From Enterococcus asini ATCC 700915 (GTDB taxonomy: Bacteria; Bacillota; Bacilli; Lactobacillales; Enterococcaceae), in assembly GCF_000407365.1 (NCBI RefSeq), contig NZ_ASVU01000001.1, positions 1,335,501 to 1,399,500 of the forward strand: DNA of 64,000 bases, read 5' to 3'. The notes below the pieces were generated by a model. That model made no database searches, was not told the origin of the DNA, and saw only the letters and a list, made by a program, of their open reading frames with translations. The first letter of the stretch is position 1. Each line of letters starts with the position of its first letter. Made by a program: the position numbers and the translations under genes. This document shows positions 60,738 through 64,000 of this stretch, in pieces.

Positions 60738-60770
60738 ACACCCCGGCGTTTTAACGTCGGGGTGTTTTTT
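60738..60770 (+). terminator. Terminator after pepC
   Basis: AACACCCCGGCG and CGTCGGGGTGTT form a stem around TTTTAA, followed by six T. Confidence 0.88.
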
Positions 60771-60872
60771 GTCAAAACTCATGTAAAAAAGCAACCTTTC
60801 AGAAAACTTACACCCGTGAAAAGGCATATCCAAAGACATTTTTCTCATCTTTTGTTATACTTAACAACGTCA

Positions 60873-60939
60873 CGAGGGCTTGGTGACAGGAAAAGACGGC
60901 AGTTTGGTGAGCTGTGGCCTTTTTTAGAACCAGCCCTCG
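60873..60939 (+). promoter_or_regulatory. Structured leader of the cystine symporter gene
   Basis: CGAGGGCT (60873-60880) pairs with AGCCCTCG (60932-60939), extended by GGT/ACC. The enclosed sequence has a CAG/CTG hairpin before GGCCTTTTTT (a possible attenuator). A TTATACT -10 lies just upstream near 60855. It lacks T-box and SAM-box sequences. The remaining 60715-61021 DNA holds no gene. Confidence 0.45.
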
Positions 60940-61021
60940 AGTGAACTATTGAAGAATGGTCACTGGGAACCTTTACTTCCTTTGACGGACTTGTCATACT
61001 ATTTTGAAAGGATGTTATTCT

Positions 61022-62410
61022 ATGACAACTCTGCTCATCGTACTAATTCTCGCCGTGTTCGTGGCGGCGCTGTATGTCTTTTATCGCATGCAGCAAAAAC
61101 ACGTGAAATTCTCCACCCGCGTTTTCACCGCACTTTTTGCCGGAATCGTTTTTGGCGGTTTGTTGCAACTGATCTTTGGCACTAAGGACACGGTCGTTAC
61201 CACGTCCTTGGAATGGATGGGCATCGTCGGCAACGGCTATGTGGCCTTCTTACAGATGCTGGTTATGCCTTTGGTCTTTGTCTCCATCGTAGGGGCCTTT
61301 ACCCGCATGAAAGAATCCAGTAAGCTGGGGAAAATCAGTTTTTCTGTTTTGGCGATTCTTTTATCCACAACGGCTGTGGCGGCTTTAATCGGGATTGGCA
61401 GCACCATGCTTTTCGGTCTTGACGGTGCGTCTTTCACGGAAGGCGCGGCGGAAACAGCCCGAATCGCGGAACTAGCCGAGCGGCAAGCCCAAGTACAAGA
61501 CTTGTCGATTCCAGAACAAATCTTGTCCTTTATTCCTAAAAATGTCTTTGCCGACTTAGCCGGTACCCGTTCCACGAGTACCATTGCCGTGGTAATCTTT
61601 GCGGCGTTTGTGGGTGTGGCTTATCTGGGTGTGAAACGCAAAGCGCCGAAAGAAGCCCAAACCTTTGCGGATTTAATGGACAGTTTGTACAAAATCGTGA
61701 TGCGAATCGTGACCTTGGTCTTGCGCTTAACGCCTTATGGGGTCTTCGCTTTAATGACCAACGTCTTGGCTTCCAGTGATTTCGATGCGATTTTGAATCT
61801 GGCGAAGTTTGTGCTGGCTTCTTATGCGGCGCTAATCGTGGTAATGCTGGTACATCTCTTGCTGTTAGCCGGGGTCAAAGTCAGTCCAGTCACGTACTTG
61901 AAAAAGGCGTTACCGACATTGAGTTTTGCCTTTACTTCCCGGTCTTCTGCGGGCACCATACCACTAAATATCGAAACCCAAACCAAAGCCTTTGGGGTGG
62001 ACGACGCTACGGCGAACTTTGCTGCTAGTTTTGGCATCTCCATTGGGCAAAACGGATGTGCCGGTGTTTACCCAGCCATGCTTGCGACGATCGTAGCACC
62101 GACTGTGGGTGTGAATGTCTTCAGTTGGGAATTCATCTTGATGTTGGTTGCTGTCGTGACCATCAGTTCCTTTGGGGTAGCTGGTGTCGGTGGCGGGGCA
62201 ACCTTTGCTTCCTTAATCGTCTTAGGCTCTATGAACTTGCCAATCGCCATCGTCGGCTTGGTAATTTCCGTGGAACCGTTGATCGACATGGCTCGGACTG
62301 CCATTAATGTTTCCGATAGCATGGTAGCCGGTATCGTTACGAGTGCCCGCTTAAACGACTTGGATCGCGACGTGTTACACGATCCAGCGGCGGTCATTGA
62401 CGCTCAATAA
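61022..62410 (+). CDS. tcyP: L-cystine symporter, TcyP-like
   Basis: The 462-residue DAACS-family carrier has about eight to ten helices. Its TcyP-type hallmarks are FLQMLVMPLVFVSIVGAFTRM, PTLSFAFTSRSSAGTIPLNIETQ, FGISIGQNGCAGVYPAML, and SSFGVAGVGGGATFASLIVLG. It imports cystine with sodium or protons. The ATG at 61022 follows GAAAGGATGTTATTCT; the frame begins upstream at 61004 without a better site. It complements PatB/MalY and metY in sulfur amino acid supply. Confidence 0.9.
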   Translation: MTTLLIVLILAVFVAALYVFYRMQQKHVKFSTRVFTALFAGIVFGGLLQLIFGTKDTVVTTSLEWMGIVGNGYVAFLQMLVMPLVFVSIVGAFTRMKESSKLGKISFSVLAILLSTTAVAALIGIGSTMLFGLDGASFTEGAAETARIAELAERQAQVQDLSIPEQILSFIPKNVFADLAGTRSTSTIAVVIFAAFVGVAYLGVKRKAPKEAQTFADLMDSLYKIVMRIVTLVLRLTPYGVFALMTNVLASSDFDAILNLAKFVLASYAALIVVMLVHLLLLAGVKVSPVTYLKKALPTLSFAFTSRSSAGTIPLNIETQTKAFGVDDATANFAASFGISIGQNGCAGVYPAMLATIVAPTVGVNVFSWEFILMLVAVVTISSFGVAGVGGGATFASLIVLGSMNLPIAIVGLVISVEPLIDMARTAINVSDSMVAGIVTSARLNDLDRDVLHDPAAVIDAQ

Positions 62411-62437
62411 TTTGCTAAATCAAACTCACCAGTAATA

Positions 62438-62472
62438 AAGTCTAGAAGGAGTGATTCCTTTTAGGCTTTTTT
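62438..62472 (+). terminator. Terminator after tcyP
   Basis: AAGTCTAGAAGGA pairs with TCCTTTTAGGCTT (some G-U), followed by T. Confidence 0.75.
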
Positions 62473-62533
62473 GCTTTAGACGCAGGAAAGGCATTCTGCT
62501 ATACTCAATAGTACAAGGTAAGGAGGGGACAGG

Positions 62534-63322
62534 ATGGACAGAATATTGCACGTAAAAGGCGCGGCGAACGTCCGAGATTTAGGAGGCTATGTCAGCCAAA
62601 GCGGGGAAAAGAGCGCTAAGGTCCGCTATCAGAAGGTGATTCGTTCTGCGGGCATTCAAGATTTGACGCCGGCAGACCAGACCTTATTAGCAGAGTATGG
62701 CGTGACCAAAGTGGTGGATTTTCGTTCGGCAAAAGAGCGAAGCGCGGCACCGGATGCCGAGATTTTACAAGCGGAAAATATCTTTTTGCCGATTTTTCCT
62801 GAGCAAACTACCACTTCGGCGGCTCCCGGCACCCTCTTTGAACAGATTCAAGCGGGGCTCGATGCGGCTACGCAAATGCGCTCGGTTTACCGGCATTTCG
62901 TGGAAGAAGCGTACTCCAGACAAGCGTATCGGCGCTTTTTTGAGATTCTTTTGGCAAATGAAGCACCTGACTCCGGCGTTTTGTTTCACTGCACCGCAGG
63001 AAAAGACCGCACCGGCTTTGGGGCAGCCTTAGTCTTGGCGGGACTGGAAGTCGATCGTCAGACGATTTTAGACAATTATTTGGAAACCAATCCTAATCTG
63101 ACGCAAACCTTGCAGCAGATGTTGGATCAAGCTCAAAAAGAAGGGGCCCCGGACTATCTGTTGGCGGGAATCAAAGACTTAATGGCGGCGCGAGCAGATT
63201 ATTTAGGGGAAAGTTACGCTGCCATTCAAGAGCATTACGGGGATGTGGCCGGCTTCTTTCATGAAGGGCTAGGCTTGTCACACCAAGATTTGTTGGATTT
63301 TCGTCGGTTGTATCGGGAGTAA
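62534..63322 (+). CDS. Tyrosine-protein phosphatase
   Basis: The 262-residue protein has the catalytic loop FHCTAGKDRTGFGAAL at about residue 154 and the N-terminal GAANVRDLGGY with the KVVDFRSAKERSAAPD region. It fits the family of cytosolic tyrosine or phosphoinositide phosphatases (LipA/PTP-like). It is the intact relative of the truncated copy at 28610-28960. AAGGAGGGGACAGG precedes the ATG. A kinase-like gene follows 15 bases later. Confidence 0.9.
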   Translation: MDRILHVKGAANVRDLGGYVSQSGEKSAKVRYQKVIRSAGIQDLTPADQTLLAEYGVTKVVDFRSAKERSAAPDAEILQAENIFLPIFPEQTTTSAAPGTLFEQIQAGLDAATQMRSVYRHFVEEAYSRQAYRRFFEILLANEAPDSGVLFHCTAGKDRTGFGAALVLAGLEVDRQTILDNYLETNPNLTQTLQQMLDQAQKEGAPDYLLAGIKDLMAARADYLGESYAAIQEHYGDVAGFFHEGLGLSHQDLLDFRRLYRE

Positions 63323-63337
63323 AAAGGAGGAAGCAGC

Positions 63338-64000
63338 ATGGGAGTCAGGCAGGTTATGGCACAGCTAAACTTGGATGGGCAAGTGCTGCCCATTGCGGGA
63401 GGAGATGTCAATCAGAACTTCCGGATCAATACCTCAGAGAGCAGTTATTTCATAAAGTTACAACCCAATGGTCGGCCGGATTTTTTTTCTGCCGAAGTCG
63501 ATGGACTCGCGGCTCTAGCGCCTTTTGTGCGGGTGCCAAAAGTCTATGACTGGGGCCAAGCGGATCAAGATAGTTATTTACTAATGGAATGGCTGGAGCC
63601 GGAAGCCGGCAGTCAAGCAGAGTTGGCCCGAGCATTGGCTCAGGTTCACCGGCAGACAGCGGAGACTTTTGGCTGGCCGGAAGACAATTTCATGGGCATC
63701 TTGCCTCAAGTGAATGCCCAAACGGACGACTGGCCACTGTTTTTTATTACCTGTCGCTTGGATGTCCAGGTGGAGTTAGCCAAGTTACACAATGTTTGGC
63801 ATGACAAGCGTGAAGCCCACTACTTGCGCTTAAAGGAATTTATCCAAAAAGACTGGGCGCCTCGCACAGTGACTCCTAGTCTGCTTCATGGAGATTTTTG
63901 GTCGGGAAATGTGTTGTTTTCTAAGGGCAAAGTGGTCTTTTTGGATCCGGCAGTCAGCTTTGGGGATCGAGAGTTGGACATCGCCATGAGTCAGCTCTTC
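63338..64000 (+). CDS. Fructosamine kinase family protein, partial
   Basis: The frame is open from ATG at 63338 to the window end (221 codons). It has the family elements IAGGDVNQNFRI, FIKLQPNG, YLLMEWLE, the catalytic LLHGDFWSGNVL and the metal-binding FLDPAVSFGDRELDIAMSQLF. The proteins phosphorylate fructosamines or related sugar-amines and aid deglycation. AAAAAGGAGGAAGCAGC precedes the ATG, and it lies 15 bases after the phosphatase gene, so the two are probably one operon. The C-terminus lies outside the window. Confidence 0.9.
   Translation, partial: MGVRQVMAQLNLDGQVLPIAGGDVNQNFRINTSESSYFIKLQPNGRPDFFSAEVDGLAALAPFVRVPKVYDWGQADQDSYLLMEWLEPEAGSQAELARALAQVHRQTAETFGWPEDNFMGILPQVNAQTDDWPLFFITCRLDVQVELAKLHNVWHDKREAHYLRLKEFIQKDWAPRTVTPSLLHGDFWSGNVLFSKGKVVFLDPAVSFGDRELDIAMSQLF

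Overview
The window reads as chromosomal DNA of a low-to-medium GC Gram-positive bacterium, most likely in the Lactobacillales and closest in feel to the Enterococcaceae. The support is indirect: strong AGGAGG ribosome binding sites, a methionine T-box ahead of metNIQ, the yutD / NagD-type phosphatase / TIGR01906 gene order, PepC, a small SRP RNA, an LPxTG-like sorting signal and a flotillin pair. I do not claim a genus. Genes lie on both strands in short operons separated by clear intrinsic terminators.

Layout. 1-6.3 kb: isochorismatase-like hydrolase and CorA (minus strand), a short-chain dehydrogenase broken by one in-frame TAG, small membrane proteins, then a metallo-hydrolase, a DRTGG/CBS regulator and NrnA. 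6.3-7.8 kb: an AAA_14/DUF4143 ATPase preceded by four degenerate operator-like repeats exactly 40 bp apart. 7.9-10.4 kb: LysR regulator and O-acetylhomoserine sulfhydrylase. 10.8-15.7 kb: a 1635-residue secreted, wall-anchored protein. 16-21.4 kb: T-box-controlled methionine ABC transporter, M20 amidohydrolase and glyoxalase-fold protein. 21.4-22.1 kb: HigBA-like toxin-antitoxin pair with a frameshift in the toxin. 22.4-28.6 kb: divergent dapHBA and dapL-lysA-dapF, the acetyl branch of the lysine/diaminopimelate pathway.

28.6-35.4 kb is a visibly AT-richer sugar island (AraC regulator, PTS EIIC, GH106-like hydrolase, LacG-like GH1). It abuts a tyrosine phosphatase remnant cut just upstream of its catalytic loop; an intact paralogue lies at 62.5 kb. 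35.5-49.3 kb: HAD phosphatase, flotillin and NfeD-like partner, MarR-controlled ABC exporter, tadA, SRP RNA, lipoprotein, 5'-nucleotidase, yutD cluster, a DUF2264 protein with a structured leader, and PgpA. 49.3-55.4 kb: flavoprotein reductase, cyclophilin, a frameshifted YczE/YitT-like membrane protein, a PatB/MalY lyase, an S1 protein, a HAD phosphatase, tRNA-Thr and tRNA-Asn. 55.5-59.2 kb: YtrA-type GntR regulator with an ABC transporter and a membrane protein split by an in-frame TAG. 59.3-64 kb: PepC, cystine symporter with a structured leader, tyrosine phosphatase and a fructosamine-kinase-like gene cut by the window edge.

Sulfur and methionine metabolism recurs (metY, metNIQ, PatB/MalY, TcyP). 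Two things stand out. First, four otherwise intact genes carry a single lesion each (two TAG codons, two homopolymer indels), meaning either recent gene decay or sequence errors. Second, several control regions are not explained by standard riboswitches: the 40-bp phased array, the DUF2264 and pepC leaders that share a 10-mer, and the cystine-transporter leader. I see no CRISPR array, prophage, IS element or origin.
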